Shown: positions 24,105-35,682 of the stretch, one piece after another
Layout: each line of letters begins with the position of its first letter
Numbering within the stretch: position 1 is the first letter of the stretch
DNA from: Epinephelus fuscoguttatus
Lineage: Eukaryota > Chordata > Actinopteri > Perciformes > Serranidae
Direction: 5' to 3'
Assembly (NCBI RefSeq): GCF_011397635.1
Contig: NC_064753.1
Span: 28,358,322-28,422,321, forward strand
Length of the DNA: 64,000 nt
The notes under the pieces: model-generated
The model's database searches: none
The model's input: only the letters and a program-made list of their open reading frames with translations
Told to the model about the DNA's origin: nothing
Made by a program: the position numbers and the translations under genes

Positions 24105-24545
24105 AAGATTCTGTTACTGCATTGCCTATTTCTCACCTCAAATGTTCTCAGAAACATATTTCAGTGCACTGTTTAGCTGTAAGATGAGAGTTCAGGGCCC
24201 CTATCGCAATGTTGGATACAGTTAAACGGAGCATCAAGCACCGCCCACCAGCCAGACCAACTTTCTCATTTTACAGCTAAACACCAAAATATATCTTTGA
24301 AAACATTTGAAGTGAAAAATAGGCAACGTAATAACAGAATCTTCATTTATATTTGACAGTTTGACAGTTTGAATGCAGCTCATGAAGCATTTAACACGAC
24401 TGACAGCTTGTTAGAGACTCCTCGGCTCCGATTGGTTGTTTCTGCCATGTTGCAGTCATTTCTTGTGAATGCCATAGGAGGCATGTACTTCTTTCAGAAT
24501 ACAGTGACAGTTTTGGCAAATATGACACAAAGCTATTTCCATAAA
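24105..24545. repeat. Dispersed repeat family E with internal inverted repeat
   Basis: 'gaacatttgaggtgagaaataggcaatgcagtaacagaatctt' (reverse complement, cut here into its parts) at 24,110-24,190 recurs in direct orientation at 24,270-24,360. Related blocks occur in the intron at 60,430-60,930 ('aaatatgtttctga.gacat'). The class was not assigned. Confidence 0.5.
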
Positions 24546-25499
24546 AGTCTATATCTGTAGCTTTAAATATTTTAAAGAAATATGGAAACAGTAAGGTAAG
24601 ATCTGAAAACACAGTAGAACTTTCTCACAGCAGACATTTCGACCTGTCAAGCACAAGTATAACTAATAAAATCATCAATGATAAGATTTCAATCAGGTGT
24701 GCAAGGAACAGCTGGAACAGAGTCATCATTAATGTTAATGAAATACACCTGTCTGCCATATGTCAGAGTGTTTGTACCATTCACTGCCACACAACTACAC
24801 TGCATATATATATATATATGAGCTATTCAGCAACCAAACTATCATTAGTATGCAAGTTTATTTGACAGTAGTATTTGTGAATGATACAACTTTAGACTTT
24901 GTGTGAAATACAATAACTTTAAAACTCAATAAGCAACAAATAATACCTCCCGTTGAGTGAGACAAAAAGTCACAGGAAGCACTGCAGCACCATCTACTGG
25001 CTCTAAGACATAACAACAACTCAAATTAGTGTGATTTTTCATGTGTCATTTTATCCGCCTCATTCATTCTTTTATAAATGGCTCGACATTTTATCTGCTA
25101 AGGCTTGAAAAATTTAAACTTTTTTTCTTCTGGAGACCAACTTTAATTAACTTTAATAAGTTACACAATAAATTAAACAAGGCTCCCACAATGGTTTCTA
25201 TTCTTCTGCGATGGCTAAAATTACATTCCTAATTTACTTCTTGCAATTATGTTTCAGTTCTCAATAATAAATCGTTGAAAACTGAATATGATGGATGTAT
25301 TCTCTTTGCATTGCTTTGTGAAAATTGGGTCATTTGTCAGCTTTCACTGAACAATTCACAAACCTGGGGGGAATATTACAAGATGTACTGTAATTTCAAA
25401 ACTGCTTAACTCACTTCTGCTGTATTTTATGGTGCTGAAGAGTTGGTTAATATCCTGCTGCATGCTCAGTGTCATTGTCACACATCAGATACATATCAT
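24546..25499. other. Intergenic, nothing recognised
   Basis: A (TA)n tract lies at about 24,805-24,820. No gene could be supported. Confidence 0.4.
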
Positions 25500-25740
25500 C
25501 AACCCAGTCATGGGAGGATTATGAAACAATGGCCCCTGACCACAGATATGCCAAAGGCCCCACCACCTCTCCTATACAGGAGCAAGACTCACAGACTTTG
25601 TGGTTTTGCTCCCTTATTTTTTTGTCTCGCATCTCTTTGTGGTCATTGTGCATCATTTTGTGGGTTTGTATGTCTCTGAGGTCATTTAAAGTCTTATTTT
25701 TTTGTTGTTTTGTGTGTCTCTTTACAGGTCCCCCCATTCA
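25500..25740 (+). repeat. Dispersed repeat family D, copy 2
   Basis: It matches 11,226-11,500, with 'catgggaggattatgaaac' and 'ggccccaccacctctcctat', followed by 'tctttgtggtcatt' units. Confidence 0.6.
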
Positions 25741-26226
25741 GTTATTCATCCATGAACCCAGTTTAAAACCTATCGCACTATGAGGGAGGCTCTGCTAAGG
25801 AATTCACTTGTGTTTGGCTCCAGCCGTTGTTTCCTCTGTCTATATAAAGTGTTCAGACTCTGCTAACAGAAACAGCTGAATACTCCTGTCAAGATACTTG
25901 AAGATAAAACTGGTGCATTGTACTCCCATTTGACAAAGCCCTTAGTCTCACAGCTTAGGAGTTCATTTTCATCAGAGTCTTTTGCCTTTTTTGGAAACTC
26001 CAGACTTATCCTTATGCGTTTTCTCCTTCAGGTCGATTTTAAAGGCCACAGTTTTATCACTTAGATACTTTCTGTGGTCCCTCTGGCACGAAACAGTGAT
26101 TCTGTATTTCTGTCATCACATCCCTTGGGTCTTGGTCTCCTCCCTGATCAGTATCAGTACCACTTGCTCTATTATTTTCTAATAATTATGCAGCCTACAA
26201 TCTTCCTTCAAACAAATGCTCATTTA
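25741..26226. other. Intergenic, nothing recognised
   Basis: Nothing could be supported. Confidence 0.4.
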
Positions 26227-26726
26227 AAGGACCAGTGTGTAGGATTTAGGGGGAAATATTGGCAGAAATGTTGTATAATTATTATGTTTTCGTTACCTTA
26301 GAATGAGCTGTTTATATTTACATAGGGAGCGGATCCTCTTCCGCTGAGCCTGCCATGTTGCACTGCCATGTTTTTACATTAGCCCAGAACAGACAAACAC
26401 AACACTGAGTCTAGATAGGACCATTCACATTTTTTGCATCAGCCACCGTAGTTAGCAGCCCCTCCGTGGCAGGAGCATTAGAAAACCACTTATTTTTTAT
26501 ATATGAAACTGCTTTATTCAGTGTTTTTACCTGTTTAAATCACCTGGTCCATTTGTTTTTGAGAAGAAGAGACCTCAGTGTATAATTTGGCTCCTAATAA
26601 AAACCTCCTGAACAATGAGCAATTAAGGAATTCTAACCTGGAGAAGTTTCATCCGGTTGCCATCAGCAATCCTCACTGCTACACACCACTAAATCCCCCC
26701 AAACCTTGCACACTGTTCCTTCAGAC
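26227..26726 (+). mobile_element. Dispersed TIR repeat family B, longest copy
   Basis: It begins 'aaaggaccagtgtgtaggat' and ends, reverse complemented, 'gaaggaacagtgtgcaaggt', so the termini are inverted repeats of ~20 bp. 'tttaggggg' and 'ccccccaaa' follow inside. It is about 500 bp and non-coding. Partial copies lie at 536, 5,560 and 17,130. Confidence 0.65.
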
Positions 26727-29044
26727 TTATACCTTTCACCTGGGGTCTCATTTATAAACATTGTGTACACACAAAACTAGGCCTGAAAGAGGTGGATGTC
26801 ACTTCCCATGCGAAAGTTGTGATCTTGAAACTTTGACCCCTGCTTACAAACGCTTTGGAGAAGGGAAATTGACAATGCAGATGGTGAGGTGGACGCCTGA
26901 TTGTTTTGGCCCACGCCATTTTTGGCTTTTGTCCACACGTACATTTTTAGTATGGATCCTACTCATTGTTTTATAAATGAGACCCGGGATCTATGACATC
27001 TTACATATCCCATCTCTGATAACAGTTCAGTGGATAGAGTTGACTTAATGACACAATGGGGGCATATCTGCTCATATCCAGTCAAATTAAAGGGTGACAC
27101 TCAGTCAAGTTAAAATGATGTTTCACTCAAGGGAATTTGGACACATGTTCAGTCACTTTGAGATGTCAGTGCAGTGGAACTGATTACTTATTTTAAAAAA
27201 ATGTAATCGGGTTTTAATTTTTCATTAATGTGTGTGAAAACATTGATTAAAAAAACACTCCAAAGTCAAGTTGGGTGAACTGAGATTGAAAGATCATTCT
27301 TGACTTTAGAAAGAGCAGCAGACAAAATCAATCCCCCCACAAGGTCCACTCAGGAGCTGTCCTGGAGCCTTCGATCATATCACACAATCTACTTCAGCAG
27401 CTGGAGTTGTACAGTTGGAAATAAATTGTACGTGTTCAATTTTCCCTTTTGGGGGCACTTGAAGAACTCCTCTTCCCCGAGTTGGCTTAAAAAAATTGAA
27501 TTTCAGCTGCTGTTTTCGAGGTCAAGATTTTCAAGGATGAACTCGAAAAATCACAACACTTTTTGAGACCACATTATCACTCTCTAGACAGTAACACAGC
27601 TAATTATGTTGCAGGACTAAGGGTGTGCATGCCCTTCAAAGGCAACCTCATTCACCTAGCTTGCAGGTCAGGATTGTAGGAGGATGTCCAGAGACAGTTT
27701 CCACCGCTGAGCCACTGTCTCATGTGACCAGCTTCATATTTAGAATGTGGTCAAAAGCCAGACTGTTGCAGTCAGTGTTAATATGTCTACAATGATAATG
27801 CAATTCAGTACACTGGAGAACTGATACTGCAGGGAAATTCCTCTAATGATACTTGCTACCCTGCAGAAAGGTTAGTGCTTTGACCAGCTCCCACACTGCA
27901 TCCCTGGAGCTAGCACAGATCATGTGTATTGCTCAAAGACACACCAAGAGAGCCAACCACTTGTTGACATCAAGATCTAAACCGCAGTCTGCTACTTCTA
28001 TCTCACCACAAAGCAACAGCTGATATTTTTATCCTTTATATTGCACCTGTATCCATCTTTCCGGCATCAAGTGTTCCAGGGAGAGAAGCAGAGCCTGGCT
28101 GTGCTTTCACAGGTAAGTCTTTATTTGTTTGTTATTTCTCTGGATCCCTTTCACCGGCAGGTGTGGACACCTATCTATGAACAAAGAAGAAAAGCTAGGC
28201 TGCCACTGTAGCTCTACACCATCATTGCTATATATGAGAAATTGATGCCATAAAATGCTGTGAAAATGATCAGGCATAAAAGAGAGTGCATGCAGAGTAT
28301 GCTCAACAACCCACAGTGTCACAATAAAAGGTATTGTGCTGCAACAAAGCACATTTAGTCTATCTGCTTTTCTGTATTCAAGCCCCACATGAATGGAGTT
28401 GTATGCTGGGATATATGAGGGAGTTCACCAAGAACTCACCTGCTTTTTATTTAATAAGGAACTGAAGAAATGGCTTGTGAGTGCCAGGAAGTGACAGATC
28501 ACATTGCTCCTGCCATTCTGTCTTATTTTGCATTGAGTCATCTAGTGTTTAATGTGGATTGTAGAGAACTGTTATTTATTTTTACCATTACATGATTATG
28601 CTTATTTGCTGTGGTTATATGTACATTATTTACAGTCCCTTTTTTCAGGTGAAAATGATCCCTCTTGGCTAACCCTGCAGTTATGTTTTCTGTTACTCAA
28701 TAGGCATTATCCAAATGGTTTACATCGCTGCAGGTTAAAAACCACTCTCATCAAAGTGACAAAAAAAACTTTCACCACAGCTAATGCTGGTGATCAGATC
28801 AACTATGACCATGTGCAGTGCTGTGCTGTGCAGTATGTATAAGGTGCATGGAATGGAGGGTCCAGTTTAACTGTTCATCCCAACAGCCTGTGGGAGGAAG
28901 CTGTTAAGCAGTCTATTGGTCCTAGATTTGACGCTGCGGTGGCGATTGTTTGTGCAGTCAACATTGTTGATCACTTTATTCTACTGTATCACCTTGAAAG
29001 GTGAAGTGGCATCTGGCACACTGCTCTACATTGGTTGGAATCTT
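26727..29044. other. Intergenic, nothing recognised
   Basis: No coding region, RNA gene or repeat boundary could be supported. Confidence 0.4.
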
Positions 29045-29360
29045 CATTCACTCATTCATTGATATTCTGTAAGCAATGATCCTGTTAGGGGTCACAGGGG
29101 GGCCGGAGCCTATCCCAGCTAACCTTGGGTGAGAGGAGGGTTACACCCTGGACAGGTCAGACAGCCATTCATGCTCAACAGGCAATTTAAAGTCACCAAT
29201 TAACCTGCATGTCTTCGGATTGTGGGAGGAAACCGGAGAACCTGGAGAAAACCCACTCCGACAAGGAGAGAACATGCAAACGTCACATCTTAGGTTCAAA
29301 CAGGAATCCTCTTGCTGTGAGGCAACAATGCTAACAACTGCACCACCATGCCACCCTGGT
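29045..29360 (-). repeat. Abundant fish SINE-like repeat, minus orientation
   Basis: 'agtcaccaattaacctgcat', 'gtgggaggaaaccggagaac', 'gagaacatgcaaac' and 'gctgtgaggcaacaatgcta' are hallmark blocks of a repeat abundant in teleosts. The other copy, at 56,628-56,840, is in the opposite orientation and carries the tRNA-like B box 'ggttcgaaccc'. Confidence 0.65.
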
Positions 29361-30394
29361 GATTATTTTGGTGTATTTTATTTACATTTGTATTGTTGGG
29401 ATTATCTGATTTTATTATTTAATTAATATTATCATCATTGTTACTACCACGTATACAAATTATAAAGAATACTGTCACAAAGGAAGAATCTTTGGAGCCC
29501 CAATTGAGATGTTGCTTCCTCCACATCTTAACCAACATTGGTCATGTTGGTCAAGAATGTCTAGACTTGGGCATTCAGAACAACAGCCAGGTCACCTCCC
29601 ATGTCAAGACACTTCCTGTGAGTATTTTCCCACTTCCCTACTAGCAGCTAATAACAGAGATAAATTACCTCACAGTATTCAAATTGAAAATGTGTGGAAC
29701 TAATCACCTCTTTGTTTATTATTTGGCTCTGTGTCTGAAAGCAAGAAGAACCTGTTTTACTGTGATAGTGACTAATATGCCAAAATATACTTTGCATTCA
29801 GCATCTTTCTACTGGGGGTCCGCGCAGGGTTCACACTAAATCATTAGATCAGTGAAGCCTGCATCAAAGAAAAACAAAGCAAGCCATATGAAATAATAAC
29901 CAACTTCACACCAGCTCCGACTGGAACCGTACGCTTTTCCTCGACTGCAAAGCGAGCCCTCGCTGACTTCAGCGGCACACTGGGCTTAATTAACTTGGAG
30001 TGGAGTGTTTACTGTCAGACAACTGGCTTCATTTTGCTTTTGATGAATGATTGATGCCCCTCGAGAGTGAATCAGCAAACAAGTGCAGGCATAGAAAAAG
30101 GTCTCATGTTCCCTTGGCTAAGAGGGAAAATGATATAATAAACATGATGATACAAACATCTTTGAAATTGATGGATATACCCAGCATGTGTCAAAATGGA
30201 TACCTACAAGGAGGAGTCTTTTCTAGTGATTAGATTATGAACATTTAAGTGAATAAACAAGACATCCCTATTTTGTTAACCTTCAAGTCTTAAATGTCCA
30301 CTCTACAACCAAACAAAGTAGATCCTGTCAGTGTGGATTTAAAGGTGTGAAGAAAATCACTTACAAGTGTAGTTTATCATTTGCTTATGGGCCC
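29361..30394. other. Intergenic, nothing recognised
   Basis: Nothing could be supported. Confidence 0.4.
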
Positions 30395-31730
30395 TCTGAC
30401 AGAGTTAGGTGAGAAGCTCAATACCACTCTACTGTATGTCCGTTAAACTTAAGGCAACAGCGAGCTAGCTTAGCTTAGCTTAGCTTAGCACAAAGATTGG
30501 AAACAGGGGGAAACTACTAGCCTAGGTCTACTTACCAGCATATATAGCTCAACAATTACACGTTATTCTACATTTCTTTAATCTGCACAAAAACCAAAGC
30601 GTTAATACGGTAATTCCCCATTTTACAAAAGGTTTTGTGATGGACTTTCTCTTGACAGGGAGCAGTAATTTTTTGGAGTGTCTAATAGTTGCCTGGTAAC
30701 TGGTAAAAGCTAAGAAACAGTGCTGGTTAAAGGCTCATTCTTCAACTATGGTCCATTTTGGTCTGGAATCTTATTGAAAATCTAACACATATTTAAGGAA
30801 ATGTATTGATATAATATTTCAGTAAAATAACACTGGTATTGCTATTTCCATTAGCATGTCTTTTCCGTCACAGTAAACAAAGTGATGGAAATTACATTTG
30901 CATTTTGTAGGCTATTCTTGATGTAACAAAAAAGTTAAGTTGATTTCTTCCTATTCAGTTTAACACTGTGGAGCTAACTGTTCTCCAACCATCTGTTCTC
31001 CTGTCACATGACTATTACTGTAGTCACCAAGTATCCAACCAAAAAAATAAATAAATAAAATTTAAAGAAAACCTCCATAAATTTACATTTTGTACAGTGT
31101 GGTGAGGTTGAAATGACTTCAACCCCAAGAGACAGGTATTCTTCCTATTTAAATAAAAAGACATAAAATATTAATACATTTAATTAAAATGTTGTCATTT
31201 GTATTTAAAGTTAAAATTAGTTCCATATTAAATTCAAAATTAAGCAGGTTTGAATGTCCAAAATCTGACTCGGACAAAGGAAATTTTGCAAAAAACACAC
31301 ACAAAAAAGACACTTTTTATATTATTAGAAATGACTGGTCATACTTTTAATGTGTGTAACTTCCTTTTGGTGTCAAGTAAGTGTGACAAAAATAAAAAAT
31401 AAGAAACGTGTTTCAGTTTTTCTTATTTCTGACAGGGACATGAAAATAACAAAAGTTGAACCATCACCCTAAAACAGCAAACTACAAGTTTACGCCTCGG
31501 TTTTGTGGAGGCTAAACAAATAAGACAGATGTAGATTAGTGAGCTTCAGAAGTGCTGGTAGGCGGACGCTGCTACTTTTTCCAGGCTAGCCATTTCCCCC
31601 TATTTCCAGTCTTTGTGCTAAGCTAAGCTGCTTGTCTTACATTTAGGAAGTATTAGGGTGGTGTTGGTCATCTCGTCTAACTCTCTACCAGAAAGTGTAT
31701 TTCCCCGAATATGGAACTGTTCCTTTTAAC
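30395..31730. mobile_element. ~1.3 kb element with long inverted termini
   Basis: The left end carries 'gagctagcttagcttagctt' and 'agcacaaagattggaaacag', then 'gggggaaac' and 'ctagcctagg'. The right end carries the reverse complement: 'ccaggctagcc', 'tttccccctatttccagtct', 'ttgtgctaagctaagctg' and 'ctcgtctaactctctacc'. The two inverted termini, over 100 bp each, bracket AT-rich non-coding sequence. I recognise the terminal block as a frequent teleost repeat. The class was not assigned. Confidence 0.6.
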
Positions 31731-33339
31731 TCAATTTCCATTATATTACGTGGAAATGTTTGTTTTTTGACTTTTCCATAATTTCTGCTTTTTCTATTGT
31801 GAAATACTAGTTTAATACTTTTTTTTTTTTTTACTAGGCTTTAGGTCAATAAAAATCCTCAAATGAAACAATCTATGTAAGGGAACATCACTCTTTGGCT
31901 GCTTCATACAGCCTGTGAAAAGGGGTAACAATCAGTCACAGGCAAAAAGGTTGGAAATCATTGATCTAAGACAAGTTAATCTTACAAAGAGAGATGTCTC
32001 GAGTATTCTGTACATTGTGTATTTCATTTTGTGTTATCAGAGTCCAGTTGAATTGATGATGTTTTATCACCAAACACAATGTACAAACAGTTCCGGACGC
32101 ACTGACTATTCAGGTTAGACCACGTCATAAGACAGCGGAAATGCCCTGTTTCAACTTGTTATCAATAACTATGCTGATTAAATATTGCCTTTCCACTACA
32201 GTCAGCTCCTCAGAGGCACCATAAAAGTCCATGAGGTCCGGAAACAGAATTTACCAACTTCTTTAGATATGTTTCTGTCTTATCTGGATTATGTTCATCA
32301 TCATGACTGCTTATCTTGCACAACAGGCAGCACCGTGTAACCTGAGCCACAGAGAGGCGTTCCCAGTCTGGTCTCTCACAGTAGTCATTTACTGGCAGAT
32401 GGAGGAAGTGACTCATGTAGCCAAGTTAGTGTGAACAATAACACGGGTGTCATATTCTCAATAATACACCCAATCCACAGGAGTTCTTTTGAAACTGCTA
32501 CACCCTACACCTTCTACTCCACTGTGCATGAGATAAACAAAATGAGGTCATGAAATAAAGTGCAGACCTCAGCAGATTATGGTCGTACACAAAACCTGAA
32601 GAGTCTATAAAGCCCTGCTGTGAAAGAGAGAAAAACATGTTGACATTTTGTCCTAATGGTGGTGCTACAACAAAGGTCAGGTGATCATTTTAAACATTAA
32701 GATTCATCCTGAGGGGGCCAGGAGTATCCACTGCCAGATCTATGGAAATTTTTCCCATTAGCTTTTGAAAGGTCAGGTAGTCATCAGAACCATTAGGAAT
32801 CCTCTGGGGGCATTAATATCTGTGACAACTTCATGCAAATGTGGCCAGTGCTCGTTGAGACATCTTACCCTTTATATCCCCACGAGTGGGCAGAGACAGC
32901 AAGGATGACTGAGACATAAGCCTGTAAGTCCATGTGGTTAAATTCAGTAAATGGTTTAACCATCTATTCATGTCCCAATAAATTCAGAATTACACTCCTA
33001 GCTGGCTCACAAACCATTTGAGCATCAGGGTGGCTGACCGTGGTTGGTTTGAGTCCTGTGTCAACAGCCATCAATCCTCCTTCTGTGGCATCCGCAAGTA
33101 AAAACAATGAATCCCTCATGATTCATGAGTCAATGCTCTGTAGTTAACCCTGTGCTCAGATATCCCTGCAGGGCATGAAAATTGCATCTCCCTGAGAGGA
33201 TCAATATAGTTTCACTAGTGACTTTATAATCCATTGAGTCTTTTTTTTTTGGCTGTAATTGAGGTCATTTTTCTGTGAAAGGCCATTCCCACCAGGAGGA
33301 GAAGAAAAGAAAATAGACAAAAGGGCAAGATGAATGTAA
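31731..33339. other. Intergenic, nothing recognised
   Basis: Nothing could be supported. Confidence 0.4.
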
Positions 33340-33960
33340 AACAGCCTACTTTAAGTCAAAATTATAAGATGAAAAGTCAAAATGAAGAAATGGAAATTCA
33401 AAACTGCAAGAGGGTTAGTCAAAACCATGCTGAATTTATGAGATAGTGAGTTAAAGTTGTGAGACACTACAATTCCGACTTACCATCTTTTAATTTTAAG
33501 TAAAAGTTATTAGATGAAAAGTCAATATTAAGAGATATTAAATCCAAATTAGGAGATGAAGGGTCAAAATCATGAAACAATACCATTCTGACTCCCCATT
33601 TAATAACCTCTGACCCAGAATATTGAGACACAAAATCAAAATTGAGATGAAAAGATATAATTGTGAGAGGGTTAGTACATTTTACGAGAAGTCAAATCAA
33701 AACAGCAAGTCATAGTTATGAAACACTCACTATCTCATAAATTTGACTTACAATAATAAGATGAAAAGTCAAAATCATTAAATAGTTCAATTTTGACTCA
33801 CTGTTTCATATTTCAATTATGAAATATTAAGTTAAAAATAGAGAAATAAGAAATTGTGAGATGAAAGGTCAATATTATACAGTAGCCTATTAGGTCAAAT
33901 TTATGAGATAGTAAATTCTGAATAACCATCCCATATTTGTGAAATTATTACTTCATGCAT
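33340..33960. repeat. Degenerate tandem-like AT-rich repeat block
   Basis: Loose units around 'agatgaaaagtcaaaat', 'atgagatagtgagt' and 'gagac' recur on about a 20-40 bp scale through the block. I take it as a decayed tandem or dispersed repeat. Confidence 0.5.
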
Positions 33961-34269
33961 AACTTTTCATCTCTATTTTTCTTTACCAGACAAAAATAGT
34001 TCTTCCATTGTTTGCTCTATATCCAGCTGAGAGAAATGTGACAGGGCAGTGCCTGACCCATACACACAAGTAAAGAAAAATGGATAAAGCGCCAAAGAAA
34101 ATAGAAATAAAAATGAAAGTAAAAATGAAATGAAAAAAAAATGAACATGTTCATCATAGTAGTCCTACATTTCCGGCGGCACATCTCCAAATAACATGAA
34201 CCTTCTGGGTAAGATACCAGACATGCTGTCCTGGTGAGAGCAGATTGCGAAACGTTAATGGGTGTTTCG

Positions 34270-34532
34270 TAGGTGACGTCGGCAGGGTGGGATGATGACG
34301 TGTGAGACTGCCCCATACAAAAATTGGTTTCCGCATGACGTAGATGATCAGTCAGCATTCTTACCTCGGTGTAGCCGGTAGCCTCCACCGTCTGAACCGT
34401 CGTGTCCAAGCAATATAACCAAACCTTCTAGATTTAAACACGACTTTTTGAGCTCAACTTTATTTCCTGTCTTTATTTTTTTTTTCTCCGGGTCGAAGAA
34501 ACAACAATTACACTGACGTTCCTTTTGTAAAG
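34270..34532 (+). promoter_or_regulatory. eif4g2: eif4g2 promoter region and probable non-coding first exon
   Basis: CG content rises here. Three TGACG(T) CRE/ATF-like motifs lie within 67 bp (34,274; 34,296; 34,336). A reverse CCAAT box lies at about 34,323, and there is no TATA box. 'tgtaaag|gtgaga' at 34,532/34,533 is a good splice donor for a 5' untranslated exon. Its partner acceptor is probably 'tttccag' ending at 35,616. The transcription start itself was not determined. Confidence 0.5.
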
Positions 34533-35616
34533 GTGAGATATATCTCTGTGTGTCTTTCTAGCCTGGCTAACGTTAAGCTAAATGAGCTAACCGAGCTAAC
34601 CGACCGGTTTGGTAGGAAGTTGGTCTTTAGTCGGTAATGTGTGATATTTGAAACGGGGAAATACTAACGGGGTGCTCAAGTTTAGGTTTAGTGTTGCCTA
34701 ATCCCGCTGACACAGAGAGGTTGGGCCAAACTGGTTTCGTGGAAAACTCGACTGGCTTCCAGGAGTTGTTTACAGCATATTAGCTGTTAGCTTGCCGGCG
34801 GCCTGCTAACAAAACCCCTCAAGATGTCGCTGTGTGTGGACATCCGGTGTCAGAACAAAGACCTCATAAAATCAGCTGATGGGATTTTCTTCTTGGTCTA
34901 ACGTTACGTTAAAGTCTTTTTATATTTGAATTCATACGGATTTCGTTGGCATAGAGACAATTAAGTTAGCGTCAAACACTCTTTGTTTTCAGTGTTTTTG
35001 TTAATCTTATAATTAACGTTAGGGGATATGAGTTTGACCCGCATACCTCTGATTACACTGAGAAGTGTTTACCATTTAATATAACTCCAGATTATCCCAA
35101 ACCGACCTTGTTTAAATTGACGTGTGTTATTCCAACATTGTACATGTAATCCTGGTTTTTCCCTTGGGTGTTTTCCTTGTACCGCTGCCATCCGCGATTG
35201 AGGTCACATTGGGTTAGATAAGGTGAGCGTGTGTAAATCAGGACAACGTTAGCGCACGATTATGATTCAGAGAAGGCGACCGGTGGGGGTTTAGGGTTGA
35301 GTTAAGGTAACGTTAATGCGAGACACAAAGCGACTGGAGAACAGACGGCGAGTCGACACAGCCAACGTCACGAGCTAGCTCTACCTAGCCACAGTGATGT
35401 GCTAAGCTTCCACATTCACTTGTACGGACACGTGCAAGGCGCTCATGTACGCAGCAGTTTGGCTGAAATCCGCCAAACAATCGTTAAAACGAGGCATGCT
35501 ATGTCAGATGCTACTCTCGTTTGATTGCAATGAGCTTGATAACGCTGAAATGAAAAATGCATTTTACTCACATTGGGCGTCAGCTAAATTGTTTCTGTGT
35601 CTGTCTTTATTTCCAG

Positions 35617-35682
35617 GTCGCTCTTTTCCTCCCCTCTCCCGGAACTTTATTCTTTTCAGATATACTTTGTCAAGCCGCCAAA
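35617..35682 (+). other. eif4g2: eif4g2 5' UTR portion of the start exon
   Basis: Begins after the acceptor 'tatttccag' and ends at the GTG start codon. The 20 bases before the start, ending 'gtcaagccgccaaa', are a strong initiation context (purine at -3, G at +4). They resemble the mammalian EIF4G2 context as I know it. There is no ATG in frame in this exon. Confidence 0.65.

Noticed and set aside
33340-33960. Possible CRISPR-like or satellite array
   Set aside because: Units are degenerate, of unequal length and have no unique spacers, and the genome is a vertebrate's.
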